DNA of 45,442 nt, from NCBI RefSeq assembly GCF_000422905.1, contig NZ_KE383948.1, positions 172,379-217,820 of the forward strand, read 5' to 3'. This document shows positions 16,639-24,623 of this stretch, one piece after another. The first letter of the stretch is position 1. Every line of letters starts with the position of its first letter. This stretch comes from Paenibacillus alginolyticus DSM 5050 = NBRC 15375 (GTDB lineage Bacteria > Bacillota > Bacilli > Paenibacillales > NBRC-103111). The notes under the pieces are model-generated. The model was not told the origin of the DNA. It made no database searches and saw only the letters and a program-made list of their open reading frames with translations. Position numbers and translations under genes: made by a program.

Positions 16639-17970
16639 ATGGATATTGCAGTAATCGGGACGGGGTATGTGGGGTTAGTTTCCGGGGTATGCTTCGCTGA
16701 AGTGGGCAATAACGTCATCTGTGTGGATCACGATGAACAGAAAATTGAAAAGCTGCAAAACCTGATTTCTCCGATCTATGAACCTGGTATTGAACAACTG
16801 ATGGAGAAGAATCTGAATGCCGGTCGGCTGGCCTTTACCTCTGATTTGGCCCAAGCGATCAGTCAATCCGAGCTTATTATCATTGCGGTTGGCACACCTT
16901 CTTTACCCAATGGAGAGGCTAATCTGACTTATATCGAGCAAGCGGCCATGGAAATCGGGAAGGCGATGAATAGCTATAAAATCATTGCAACGAAAAGCAC
17001 TGTTCCTGTTGGTACGAACGAGCATATTCAAATGATTATTGCCATGAACACGATGCAGTCTTTCGACGTCGTATCGATTCCAGAGTTTCTGCGAGAAGGC
17101 TCGGCGATCAACGATACCCTTCATCCGGATCGAATTGTCCTCGGGATTGAAAATCCAAGCTTAGCCGCACCTCTCACGGAGCTGCACCGTTCATTTACCG
17201 ATCAAATCTTCGTTACGAGCATTCGCAGCGCGGAGATGATCAAGTACGCTTCGAATGCCTTTCTGGCAACCAAGATTTCCTTTATTAATGAAATATCGAA
17301 TATTTGCGAGAAAGTTGGCGCTGATGTCACCGAGGTTGCCAAAGGAATGGGGCAAGATAAACGAATTGGCTCCTCCTTCCTGAGTGCGGGGATCGGCTAT
17401 GGGGGTTCTTGTTTTCCTAAGGATACAGACGCGTTGATTCAAATAGCCGGTAATGTCGACTATGAATTTCAACTGCTAAAGTCAGTTGTCGAGGTAAACA
17501 AATCACAGCGGTATAAGGTGATTACCAAGCTGGAGGCGTCCCTCGGTCCGCTTAGCGGCAAATCGGTTGGCATCTGGGGATTGTCTTTTAAACCGAACAC
17601 GGATGACATTCGTTATGCGCCTTCCATCGAAATCGTTGAAACCCTGATTCGTGCGGGAGCGCGGCTGAAGCTGTATGATCCCATTGCGATGGAGAAATTT
17701 CGGGAACGCATCGACCATCCGGCGATTCAGTGGTGTGAGAATGCTTTGGAGGCAGCCACGGGGGCCGACGCCATTTGTCTACTTACGGATTGGGAGGAAT
17801 TCAAAGCGGTTCCCTTGTCTCAGCTCATTTTCGTTATGGAGCAGCCGATTCTGATCGATGGTCGCAATGTATTTAGCAAAGAGCAGGTTCAGGGAACTGG
17901 TCTCGAATATTATTCCGTAGGGAGACCAGATTTGATCGGGGCATCTCGTCCAAAAGCATTGGCTAGATAA
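16639..17970 (+). CDS. ugd: UDP-glucose 6-dehydrogenase
   Basis: Oxidises UDP-glucose to UDP-glucuronate with two NAD+, so the EPS probably contains glucuronic acid and is anionic. The NAD-binding motif is AVIGTGYVGLVSG, the central segment contains STVPVGT and PEFLREGSA, and the catalytic Cys258 lies in GGSCFPKDT. The C-terminal UDP-binding domain has WGLSFKPNTDDIRYAPS. At 443 aa it has the standard length. It depends on the GalU product encoded at 4748. It sits between glycosyltransferase genes and the GDP-mannose gene, 4 bp after the former. Confidence 0.94.
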   Translation: MDIAVIGTGYVGLVSGVCFAEVGNNVICVDHDEQKIEKLQNLISPIYEPGIEQLMEKNLNAGRLAFTSDLAQAISQSELIIIAVGTPSLPNGEANLTYIEQAAMEIGKAMNSYKIIATKSTVPVGTNEHIQMIIAMNTMQSFDVVSIPEFLREGSAINDTLHPDRIVLGIENPSLAAPLTELHRSFTDQIFVTSIRSAEMIKYASNAFLATKISFINEISNICEKVGADVTEVAKGMGQDKRIGSSFLSAGIGYGGSCFPKDTDALIQIAGNVDYEFQLLKSVVEVNKSQRYKVITKLEASLGPLSGKSVGIWGLSFKPNTDDIRYAPSIEIVETLIRAGARLKLYDPIAMEKFRERIDHPAIQWCENALEAATGADAICLLTDWEEFKAVPLSQLIFVMEQPILIDGRNVFSKEQVQGTGLEYYSVGRPDLIGASRPKALAR

Positions 17971-18002
17971 TTGACAAATAAATCGAGTGGAGCGTGGTAT
18001 TC

Positions 18003-19373
18003 ATGAAATTGGTTCTTCTTTCCGGCGGGTCGGGCAAACGACTATGGCCATTGTCCAATGATTCCAGATCCAAGCAGTTTCTAAGGGTACTTGAAGATGC
18101 TGAAGGCAGAAGCGAATCCATGGTTCAACGTGTATGGAGACAACTGCAGAATACGGGCCTCGGCGATGATGCTTACTTAGCGACGAACCGCTCCCAGGTA
18201 GAGATGATCATTAGTCAATTGGGTGGCGATGCCCCGCTTATTGTCGAGCCAGAGAGAAGAGATACCTTCCCTGCAATCGCGCTTGCGGCTGCTTATATGT
18301 ATGATGTCGAAAGTTTGCCCCTGAACACTGTGATTACGGTGTTACCGGTAGATCCGTATGTCGATGAGGCTTTCTTCCAGAAAATCAAACAGCTAGAGTA
18401 TGTTCTGCACGAAACGGATGCGAATTTGGCACTAATGGGCGTTGTTCCAACGGTTCCGTCTGAGAAATACGGGTATATCGTTCCCTCTGACAAACGTAGA
18501 GAAGGGTCAGAAGCACTTCACGTTAACCATTTTGCTGAAAAGCCGAATCGTGAACAGGCAGCTGCCTTGATTAAACAGAAGGCGCTTTGGAACTGCGGTG
18601 TCTTTGCTTTCCGACTAGGCTATCTCATCGAAGTCATGGTGGAGAAGGGCATCCCGATTCAGTATGAAGAAATGCTTAAAAACTATCATAGATTAACGAA
18701 AATTAGCTTTGACTACGAAGTTGTAGAGAAGGAAGCTAGCTGTGTTGTCGTACCTTATGACGGCTATTGGAAAGACCTTGGCACTTGGAATACACTGACA
18801 GAGGAAATGAGTCGATCGCAAATTGGAACGGGCATCGTGACCGATGATTCCGAGAATACCCATTTGATTAATGAGCTGGACATCCCTGTTACGGTGATTG
18901 GAATTAAGGATGCCGTCATCGCTGTCAGCCCTGATGGAATACTTGTAACGAGCAAGTCGGAAAGTCCACGTATTAAGGAAGTCATGAATAAAATTGAACA
19001 CCGTCCGATGTACGAGGAGCGCAGGTGGGGACGTTATCGCGTGATTGACTATGTCAAATATGCCGAAGATAATGAGGTGCTAACCAAACGGATTCTCGTT
19101 CATGCAGGTAAAAATATAAGCTATCAGCTGCATTATAAACGCAGTGAAGTGTGGACGATCGTAAGCGGTGTTGCGGATATTGTCATTAATGACAAGCTCT
19201 ATCAAGTGAAGCCAGGTGATGTCGTTCGAATACCAGATGGAACCCGGCACAGCATTCGAGCCATAACGGATGTTGAATTTATCGAGGTTCAAAGCGGGTC
19301 CGAGTTGGTTGAAGAAGACACGGTTCGTATTTGTATGGCATGGAAGGATATCCCCCTTCACCAATTTATTTAA
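18003..19373 (+). CDS. manC: Bifunctional mannose-1-P guanylyltransferase / mannose-6-P isomerase
   Basis: Supplies GDP-mannose. The N-terminal nucleotidyltransferase domain (~1-280) opens LVLLSGGSGKRLWPLS, then SKQFL; it has the pyrophosphorylase EKPNREQA block and FRLGYLIE. The C-terminal cupin (~350-456) with RILVHAGKNISYQLHYKRSE and GDVVRIPDGTRHSI is the type II phosphomannose isomerase domain. In both ~456-aa length and order it matches AlgA/ManC enzymes. The usual SR..PKQF segment reads NDSRSKQF here. No phosphomannomutase is encoded in the window, so that step must be elsewhere. The frame opens at GTG 17994; TGGAG ten bases before ATG 18003 supports the later start. Confidence 0.92.
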   Translation: MKLVLLSGGSGKRLWPLSNDSRSKQFLRVLEDAEGRSESMVQRVWRQLQNTGLGDDAYLATNRSQVEMIISQLGGDAPLIVEPERRDTFPAIALAAAYMYDVESLPLNTVITVLPVDPYVDEAFFQKIKQLEYVLHETDANLALMGVVPTVPSEKYGYIVPSDKRREGSEALHVNHFAEKPNREQAAALIKQKALWNCGVFAFRLGYLIEVMVEKGIPIQYEEMLKNYHRLTKISFDYEVVEKEASCVVVPYDGYWKDLGTWNTLTEEMSRSQIGTGIVTDDSENTHLINELDIPVTVIGIKDAVIAVSPDGILVTSKSESPRIKEVMNKIEHRPMYEERRWGRYRVIDYVKYAEDNEVLTKRILVHAGKNISYQLHYKRSEVWTIVSGVADIVINDKLYQVKPGDVVRIPDGTRHSIRAITDVEFIEVQSGSELVEEDTVRICMAWKDIPLHQFI

Positions 19374-19396
19374 GATTTGTTTTGAAACAACGAACC

Positions 19397-19428
19397 GCCT
19401 TCTATTCGACTTTAAGCGAATGGAAGGC
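19397..19428 (+). terminator. 12-bp hairpin after the EPS operon
   Basis: GCCTTCTATTCG, an 8-base loop, then CGAATGGAAGGC: twelve pairs with one G-U. The following GATTCCTTGTTT is only moderately T-rich, so it may be a leaky terminator or a 3'-end stabiliser that lets some transcription reach the mannanase gene. Confidence 0.55.
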
Positions 19429-19456
19429 GATTCCTTGTTTGAAAGCATAACTGAAA

Positions 19457-19486
19457 TTGGAAAAACTTTCAAAACATTAATATAAT
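19457..19486 (+). promoter_or_regulatory. Promoter of the secreted hydrolase pair
   Basis: TTGGAA at 19457-19462, an 18-bp spacer and a perfect TATAAT at 19481-19486. Transcription would start near 19493, leaving a ~100-nt leader before the mannanase gene. Confidence 0.6.
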
Positions 19487-19512
19487 GCTTATACAAATCT
19501 AATATATGCCCT

Positions 19513-19585
19513 GTATGGTAGATTAAGCAGAATGAGCACGCGTGTAAGGAGCGTACATCAGGGTTCATTGTGTAAACTACCATAC
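19513..19585 (+). promoter_or_regulatory. Structured leader RNA ahead of the mannanase gene
   Basis: GTATGGTAG at 19513-19521 pairs perfectly with CTACCATAC at 19577-19585, the latter ending one base before the GGAGG ribosome-binding site. The 55-nt loop could form smaller helices. CCCTG at 19509-19513 could instead pair with CAGGG at 19559-19563; this competes for G19513 and would be mutually exclusive with the closing helix. This resembles a switchable leader, but I cannot match it to a known riboswitch class. Confidence 0.4.
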
Positions 19586-19595
19586 TGGAGGAAAG

Positions 19596-21104
19596 ATGAT
19601 GATCAATTTTTTTGGAAAGGCGGGTGTGTATAAGAAGGTGGTTTCCTTATTGTTTCTACTCTCTTTGCTAGCACCGAATATCTTGCTTCACCCTAATGTA
19701 ACGAATGCGTCAGTTGTTCCTATCAACTCACAAGCTACGTACGAGGCAAAGGCTGTACTGCAGCAATTGTATGCCATTTCGGGGGTAAGCATCATTAGCG
19801 GGCAGCATGATTATTTAGAAAGCCCGGATGAATGGACGAATCAAGTCAAGGGCTTGACGGGTAAATATCCGGGACTTCATGGTTATGAATTCGGCGCCAT
19901 TATGGATCAAACTGAAAGCCAATTGGCAGATCAAAGACAAAAGGTGGTTAATAGTGCGATTGCGTGGAACCAGGCTGGCGGTCTGGTAACGATATCATTT
20001 CATGAAAGTATTCCTGGAACATGCCTTTGCTGGTCGAATGTAAAGAAGGAAATGAGCCAAGCCGATTTTGATAAGTATGTTACGCCAGGTACTCCCGAGT
20101 ACACGCAATTGCTGGCAGATCTCGATAAAGCAGCCGTGTACTTAGGGAAACTAAGGGATGCAGGTGTTCCTGTCTTATGGCGCCCTTATCATGAAATGAA
20201 TGGTAATTGGTTCTGGTGGGGTAAGAAGAGCAACTTCCCTACCTTATGGAATATCATGTACGACCGCTTCGTTAATGTGCATAAGTTGAACAATTTGCTT
20301 TGGGTTTGGAGCCCGAATGCACCGAATGCATGGTCTGACTCGTATACAGCCACTTTTCCTGGAGAAAATAAGGTGGATGTTCTCGCCGTTGATATCTATG
20401 ACAATGATTACCATCCTGATTATTATGCGAAAATTGTTGAATTGGCGAATGGTAAGCCTGTAGCGGTGGGGGAAAATGGTGAGCTGCCTAACGGCACTAT
20501 TTTGAATGAGCAGCCCAAATGGGCCTATCTGATGACTTGGGGCAAAATGCTGGCCGAAAATAATAACCTTCAAGAAATTGAAACCTTTTACACGAATTCC
20601 AAATTACTGACCAGAGAGTCTCTTCAATCTATGAAAGCTCCAGTCTCTCCACCTGTCTTGCAACCTGTCTTACAGGATGAGAGATATGGACTGCAAGCAG
20701 AATATTACGATAATAAGGATTTGACCGCGCTGAAGGAAACGAAGGTGGATGCTAAGATTGATTTCAATTGGTCTACGGCGGCTCCCTTTCCTTCCATGCA
20801 AGCAGATACGTTTTCCGTGAGATGGACGGGGAAACTTAAGCCCAAATATACGGAAACCTATAAGATTTCAACCTTAAGTGACGATGGCATCCGAGTTTGG
20901 GTGAATGGTGTGTTGGTTATTGATAGTTGGTTTAATCAAAGCTGGGTGGAACGCTCCGGAACTATAGCACTAACCGCTGGCGTGCCAGTTGATTTCAAGG
21001 TCGAATATTATGATAATACGAACGGTGCTGTTGCCAAAGTCATGTGGACGAGCCCGTCCCAAGTGAAAGAAATTATTCCCGCGAGTGCCCTATTACTTCC
21101 TTGA
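19596..21104 (+). CDS. Secreted GH26 beta-mannanase with PA14 domain
   Basis: Cleaves beta-1,4-mannosidic bonds outside the cell. A signal peptide of ~38 residues ends near VTNASVVP. The GH26 catalytic domain (~45-345) has ISGQHDYL, LVTISFHES, the acid/base Glu200 in RPYHEMNGNWFWWG and a likely nucleophile Glu293 in VAVGENGELP. A PA14 domain (~365-502) with GLQAEYYDN, SDDGIRVWVNG and VEYYDN ends the protein and is expected to bind carbohydrate. GGAGG precedes twin ATGs; 19599 has the better spacing (7 bases), so the true start may be one codon later. It follows a GDP-mannose-making EPS operon and may process that polymer or digest plant mannan. Confidence 0.9.
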   Translation: MMINFFGKAGVYKKVVSLLFLLSLLAPNILLHPNVTNASVVPINSQATYEAKAVLQQLYAISGVSIISGQHDYLESPDEWTNQVKGLTGKYPGLHGYEFGAIMDQTESQLADQRQKVVNSAIAWNQAGGLVTISFHESIPGTCLCWSNVKKEMSQADFDKYVTPGTPEYTQLLADLDKAAVYLGKLRDAGVPVLWRPYHEMNGNWFWWGKKSNFPTLWNIMYDRFVNVHKLNNLLWVWSPNAPNAWSDSYTATFPGENKVDVLAVDIYDNDYHPDYYAKIVELANGKPVAVGENGELPNGTILNEQPKWAYLMTWGKMLAENNNLQEIETFYTNSKLLTRESLQSMKAPVSPPVLQPVLQDERYGLQAEYYDNKDLTALKETKVDAKIDFNWSTAAPFPSMQADTFSVRWTGKLKPKYTETYKISTLSDDGIRVWVNGVLVIDSWFNQSWVERSGTIALTAGVPVDFKVEYYDNTNGAVAKVMWTSPSQVKEIIPASALLLP

Positions 21105-21123
21105 TGGTTGAGAGGTATCTAAC

Positions 21124-23745
21124 ATGATGAGATATGTGATTGTACCAACTGCCTTGTTGATCTTATTGATCTTGACCTCGGCTTCGAATAACTACGGTGC
21201 ATCGGCAAAAACAGATTTGATAAAAGTGATGACAGCTTCTAATCAGATTGGTAATCAAATATGGATGTTGGGTAATCAGAACGATTCCTTTTTGGAATTT
21301 GGAAAAGAAAGTGCAGGACAGAGCAGTTACACGGTAACGCCCGACTTGAATCAGACGGATGTTTGGGACAGCGTGCCTCAAGGTCTTAATAAATCCTTGA
21401 ATCCTACCTTTGCGATCCATTTCTCGTTAGCTGAAATACCCGAATTTGGCGTTCATTTCCGTGTTCGAATTCTGGATGCTCATAAAGCCGTTCCACAGAT
21501 GGCGGTTTTCTCCAACAAGATGCTTTCCGGCATCATCCAGATTGCTGGAGTCGGGGGAACAACTAGCACTTACCCCTACAAGAAACTATATGAGCTTTAC
21601 ATTCCTAAGGAGCAGCTGCAGCTGGGAACTAACGAATTGAAGCTGTCAGCCATAGGCTGTTTGTATTGTACAGCTGATGAGAATAAATTTCTCTGGTGGA
21701 AATGGGACTACCTCGCGCTAGATGCGCTGTCTTCACCTGCCCAAGAACCGATTCATGGGAGATATGTGGAATCCGGTACGAAGGTAAGTAATCTGTCGTT
21801 CTACTATGATCAGGGAGCAGTAAGGCACCTTCCGTATGTATTGAAATGGTTAGGAATCGCCTACAGCGGCAATGTGATGAGGGTAGATTGCGCGACTGAT
21901 GTGAAAATGGGGTGTTCTTCGATCAAATCGTATTACGAAACTTTGCGTGATTACCACACTGGGGCCGTAGCTCTTCATCTGCATACAGGAAATATTAAAC
22001 TGAAAGAGGATGGCACACTGCCAGCAGATGCCGAGAATAAATTATTGGATTATGTGAAGCAGTACGGATCCATGTTTCAATACTATGAGATTGATAATGA
22101 GCCAGGCTTGTTCAATCGCTCCAAAGAGGTGAATATAGCCATTGCAAAGTGGTTAAAAACCCATCTTCCTGAACTTGCTCCTCATGTAAAAACAGTGGCC
22201 CCCGGCTGGGCATATGCGCCTAAGTACAACATTAGAACATGTCGGAATCAAACCTCATCAGGCATGTTTAAATGTGGAGACCCCGACGGGTGGGAAGACG
22301 ATCCGGCGCAGCGAATGGAATTAGAAGAGTTGACAGATCTAACGAATGGACATGCTTACGGAACTTCGTATTCCGATAATAAGGACGGAAGCTTCATAGA
22401 AAATCTGCAAACCTTCGGAGGATCAGAGGATGGCCTCAAGAAGCTAATGTTGAATACGGAGTATGGGACATCGGATAGTCATATGGATCCCAAAGAATTT
22501 GGCGCTACGCAGCCCCATTCGGCGGTCTTCGATCGGATTATGAGGGCTCATATCGGTTATGCCGATATGTTTATGCAGCATGCAGCGTTTTATCCGCAAT
22601 ATGCCTTGTTCGAGTCGGGAAATGATTTGAATCATCAAAACCCAGCTCAAATGAAGATTCATAAGAACTCAGTGGACAAAGATACACGAGTTGGGATTAT
22701 GCGAAGGTTGAATCTAGCCTATGCCACGCACGGGAAACCGCTGGTTTACGAGCTCACCAACAAGTCGGAGCTGGCTGATAAGCTTGTTTATTTTCGCGGC
22801 GTGGATACATCGACATTGCCGCCACTGCCAGGATCAGGAGCGAAGTCGGACAAAATTCTGCTGAACTTCGTAAATTTTGGGACAAGCACGCAAACGATCC
22901 ATGCGAAAGTCACTATGCCCGAAACTGCTTTGTACGAGGGAGAAAGATTCGGAGCGGGTGATACCTATGCATCAGCTCGTACGTATTTGACAGGACTGCA
23001 AGCAGCTCCTGAGCTTGAATTCAAGGAAACGCTGCAGCCAGGTGAAGCAGTTCAGTATATCCTAACACGGACGGATCGGGTAAAACCGATCGCACCTTCG
23101 TGGATTCAAGCAAAGCCAATAGAGAATCATGCAATTGAGCTTAGTTGGAAAGAATCGGAAGGAGCGCATAGTTACGATGTTTTACGTAAAATAGGTACAG
23201 CTGAAGGCGGCTACGAGGTGATCGCTGAACAAGTGGCAGATACTGGCTTTGTCGATACGGATACTATGGTTGGGAACCAATACATGTATCAGATCAGGGT
23301 CTCAGGTACAAAAGAGGTTTCACCGGCGGCAACGGTGACAGCTGCCGATGAAGTTGCGCTAAAGCGGGAAGAATGGGAAGTAACCAGCAGTTCTGGCAAA
23401 CCTCAAGGTGCGATTGATGGCAGTCCCTATACGCGCTGGGATACTGGGATAGCTCAAGCACCCGGGCAATTTTATCAAATTGATATGAAGACCTCGTTCA
23501 CAATCAACCAAATCGTGCTGAGAACGGAGAACTCGCCGAATGATTATCCAAGGAAGTACGAAGTATACGTTTCTAATGACGGCTTCAATTGGGGATCACC
23601 AGTTGCATCGGGTGTTGGCATAAGCGTACTAGAAATCAACTTGAAGCCACAAAATGCGCGATACGTCAAGATTGTCCAGGCAGCGAAAGCAGGAAATTAT
23701 TGGTCGATTCATGATCTGCAAATTTACGGTCACAAAACAGATTGA
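21124..23745 (+). CDS. Secreted clan-A-like glycoside hydrolase with FN3 and discoidin domains
   Basis: Family not recognised with certainty. A signal peptide (~27 aa) is followed by a beta-rich N-terminal module (~30-195) that recalls the third domain of PL4 lyases. A putative TIM-barrel (~215-560) has YYEIDNEPG with Glu326 and LMLNTEYGTSDS with Glu446. The Asn-Glu-Pro and late Glu pattern suggests a retaining clan GH-A enzyme, distantly GH39/GH79-like. A beta-sandwich (~560-640), an FN3 domain (~650-735) and an F5/8 type C (CBM32-like) domain (~740-873) complete it. Four cysteines in CLYC and in the DCATDVKMGC stretch may form disulfides. AGAGG lies eight bases before the ATG, 19 bp after the mannanase stop, so the two are one operon. 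The substrate may be the EPS. Confidence 0.72.
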   Translation: MMRYVIVPTALLILLILTSASNNYGASAKTDLIKVMTASNQIGNQIWMLGNQNDSFLEFGKESAGQSSYTVTPDLNQTDVWDSVPQGLNKSLNPTFAIHFSLAEIPEFGVHFRVRILDAHKAVPQMAVFSNKMLSGIIQIAGVGGTTSTYPYKKLYELYIPKEQLQLGTNELKLSAIGCLYCTADENKFLWWKWDYLALDALSSPAQEPIHGRYVESGTKVSNLSFYYDQGAVRHLPYVLKWLGIAYSGNVMRVDCATDVKMGCSSIKSYYETLRDYHTGAVALHLHTGNIKLKEDGTLPADAENKLLDYVKQYGSMFQYYEIDNEPGLFNRSKEVNIAIAKWLKTHLPELAPHVKTVAPGWAYAPKYNIRTCRNQTSSGMFKCGDPDGWEDDPAQRMELEELTDLTNGHAYGTSYSDNKDGSFIENLQTFGGSEDGLKKLMLNTEYGTSDSHMDPKEFGATQPHSAVFDRIMRAHIGYADMFMQHAAFYPQYALFESGNDLNHQNPAQMKIHKNSVDKDTRVGIMRRLNLAYATHGKPLVYELTNKSELADKLVYFRGVDTSTLPPLPGSGAKSDKILLNFVNFGTSTQTIHAKVTMPETALYEGERFGAGDTYASARTYLTGLQAAPELEFKETLQPGEAVQYILTRTDRVKPIAPSWIQAKPIENHAIELSWKESEGAHSYDVLRKIGTAEGGYEVIAEQVADTGFVDTDTMVGNQYMYQIRVSGTKEVSPAATVTAADEVALKREEWEVTSSSGKPQGAIDGSPYTRWDTGIAQAPGQFYQIDMKTSFTINQIVLRTENSPNDYPRKYEVYVSNDGFNWGSPVASGVGISVLEINLKPQNARYVKIVQAAKAGNYWSIHDLQIYGHKTD

Positions 23746-23778
23746 CAGAAGCTTGTCACGAATAGAAGTGAAGGAAGG

Positions 23779-23808
23779 ACAGCTGCTCCGAAGGAGAGCT
23801 GTTTTTTT
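23779..23808 (+). terminator. Rho-independent terminator of the hydrolase operon
   Basis: ACAGCT, a bulged G, CTCC, loop GAA, GGAG, AGCTGT, then a run of seven Ts. It is a ten-pair stem located 34 bp after the stop codon. Confidence 0.88.
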
Positions 23809-23905
23809 GTCGCCATATTACCAAAATAGAGGCTCCTCGCTTTCCCCGCACGATCCTCAGACTAGCAAGGTCCTAGAGAAAGTGAGCGACATTTATGAGC
23901 GGGAG

Positions 23906-23934
23906 TTCACACTGCGGCACTAACAGAATACACT
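23906..23934 (+). promoter_or_regulatory. Weak candidate promoter for the ParB-like gene
   Basis: TTCACA at 23906-23911, a 17-bp spacer and TACACT at 23929-23934, about 40 bp before the TTG start. The boxes are only fair matches, but a promoter is needed here because a strong terminator lies upstream. Confidence 0.35.
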
Positions 23935-23979
23935 TAGAATAGATGATATTTAACAACGGTGTGACGAGGAGGGGTACAG

Positions 23980-24480
23980 TTGAGATATACAGTGCAATAT
24001 ATACCTCTAAGTAAAATTAAGCCGGAAAGTATCGCTGCTAAGACCTCACTAAGAAATAAGGAGTTTAAAAAAGTTGCGCAGGATCTAATGCATCTGTTAA
24101 TTGTTCGTAAAAGCAGAAAAGAAGGTGGTTACGTCATTTTGGGCGGACATCATCATTTCGATTTCCTCAAAAAGCATACAAAAAAAAGTGCAGCTGTATG
24201 TCTGGTTGATGAAAGAAAAATTTCAACACGTGTAGGAACTTGGATTCATCGCTTTAGGAAACGACCGCTGCCTTATGATATTCCTGAAATCTCACCGGAC
24301 CGGATTGCAGTCAACAGCTGGACGATCATTCGTACTTTTCTGAAAAGGGAGCCTCGATTTCGAAGGCTTTCCCGAAGACAGCAATTGAAGGTACTTCGGC
24401 TTGGTATTCAATATAGGAAAACAACGATACGATCCATGCAAGCAAAAGTAGAAGATCTATTAAATAAGATGGTGCATTGA
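23980..24480 (+). CDS. Small ParB/sulfiredoxin-like domain protein
   Basis: 166 aa, basic. The N-terminal half (~5-90) looks like a ParB/Srx-like domain: VQYIPLSKIKPES, LMHLLIVRKSRKEGGYVILGGHHHF with FLKKH, matching the usual pattern of a position-specific Arg/His-rich GGHHR box. The C-terminal half (~95-166) is rich in Arg and Lys and predicted helical. No helix-turn-helix typical of chromosome-partitioning ParB is evident, and no ParA gene is nearby. TTG is the start codon, with GAGGAGGGG about six bases upstream. It is monocistronic between two terminators. Function unknown: nuclease, DNA- or nucleotide-binding roles are all possible. Confidence 0.7.
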   Translation: MRYTVQYIPLSKIKPESIAAKTSLRNKEFKKVAQDLMHLLIVRKSRKEGGYVILGGHHHFDFLKKHTKKSAAVCLVDERKISTRVGTWIHRFRKRPLPYDIPEISPDRIAVNSWTIIRTFLKREPRFRRLSRRQQLKVLRLGIQYRKTTIRSMQAKVEDLLNKMVH

Positions 24481-24489
24481 ATACAAAGA

Positions 24490-24523
24490 GGAAGGAGCTC
24501 CCGCGGGCAGCCCCTTCCTTTTT
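24490..24523 (+). terminator. Rho-independent terminator of the ParB-like gene
   Basis: GGAAGG-A-GCT, loop CCCGCGGGC, AGC-C-CCTTCC, followed by TTTTT. The loop is itself self-complementary. Confidence 0.85.
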
Positions 24524-24535
24524 CATGAACCCAAG

Positions 24536-24577
24536 GATAAACGACTCCGTCGTCCTTTTGGGACGAGCGCGTTTATC
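24536..24577 (-). terminator. Nested hairpin between convergent genes
   Basis: GATAAACG at 24536-24543 pairs with CGTTTATC at 24570-24577; CGTCC and GGACG form an inner stem around TTTTG. It lies 47 bp downstream of the minus-strand GT-C gene. No T-run follows on either strand, so a termination role is only a suggestion. Confidence 0.4.
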
Positions 24578-24594
24578 AAGGTAGATGCGAAGCA

Positions 24595-24615
24595 AAAGTA
24601 TAAAACTTATACTTT
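24595..24615 (-). terminator. AT-rich hairpin after the GT-C gene
   Basis: AAAGTATAA-AAC-TTATACTTT, a perfect 9-bp inverted repeat starting 9 bp after the minus-strand stop codon. On the minus strand the stem runs into TTTT. It is a plausible weak terminator for the large membrane protein gene. Confidence 0.45.
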
Positions 24616-24623
24616 CTTATCTA

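Noticed and set aside
23980..24480. Chromosome- or plasmid-partitioning ParB
   Set aside because: There is no ParA, no helix-turn-helix domain and no parS-like sites nearby.
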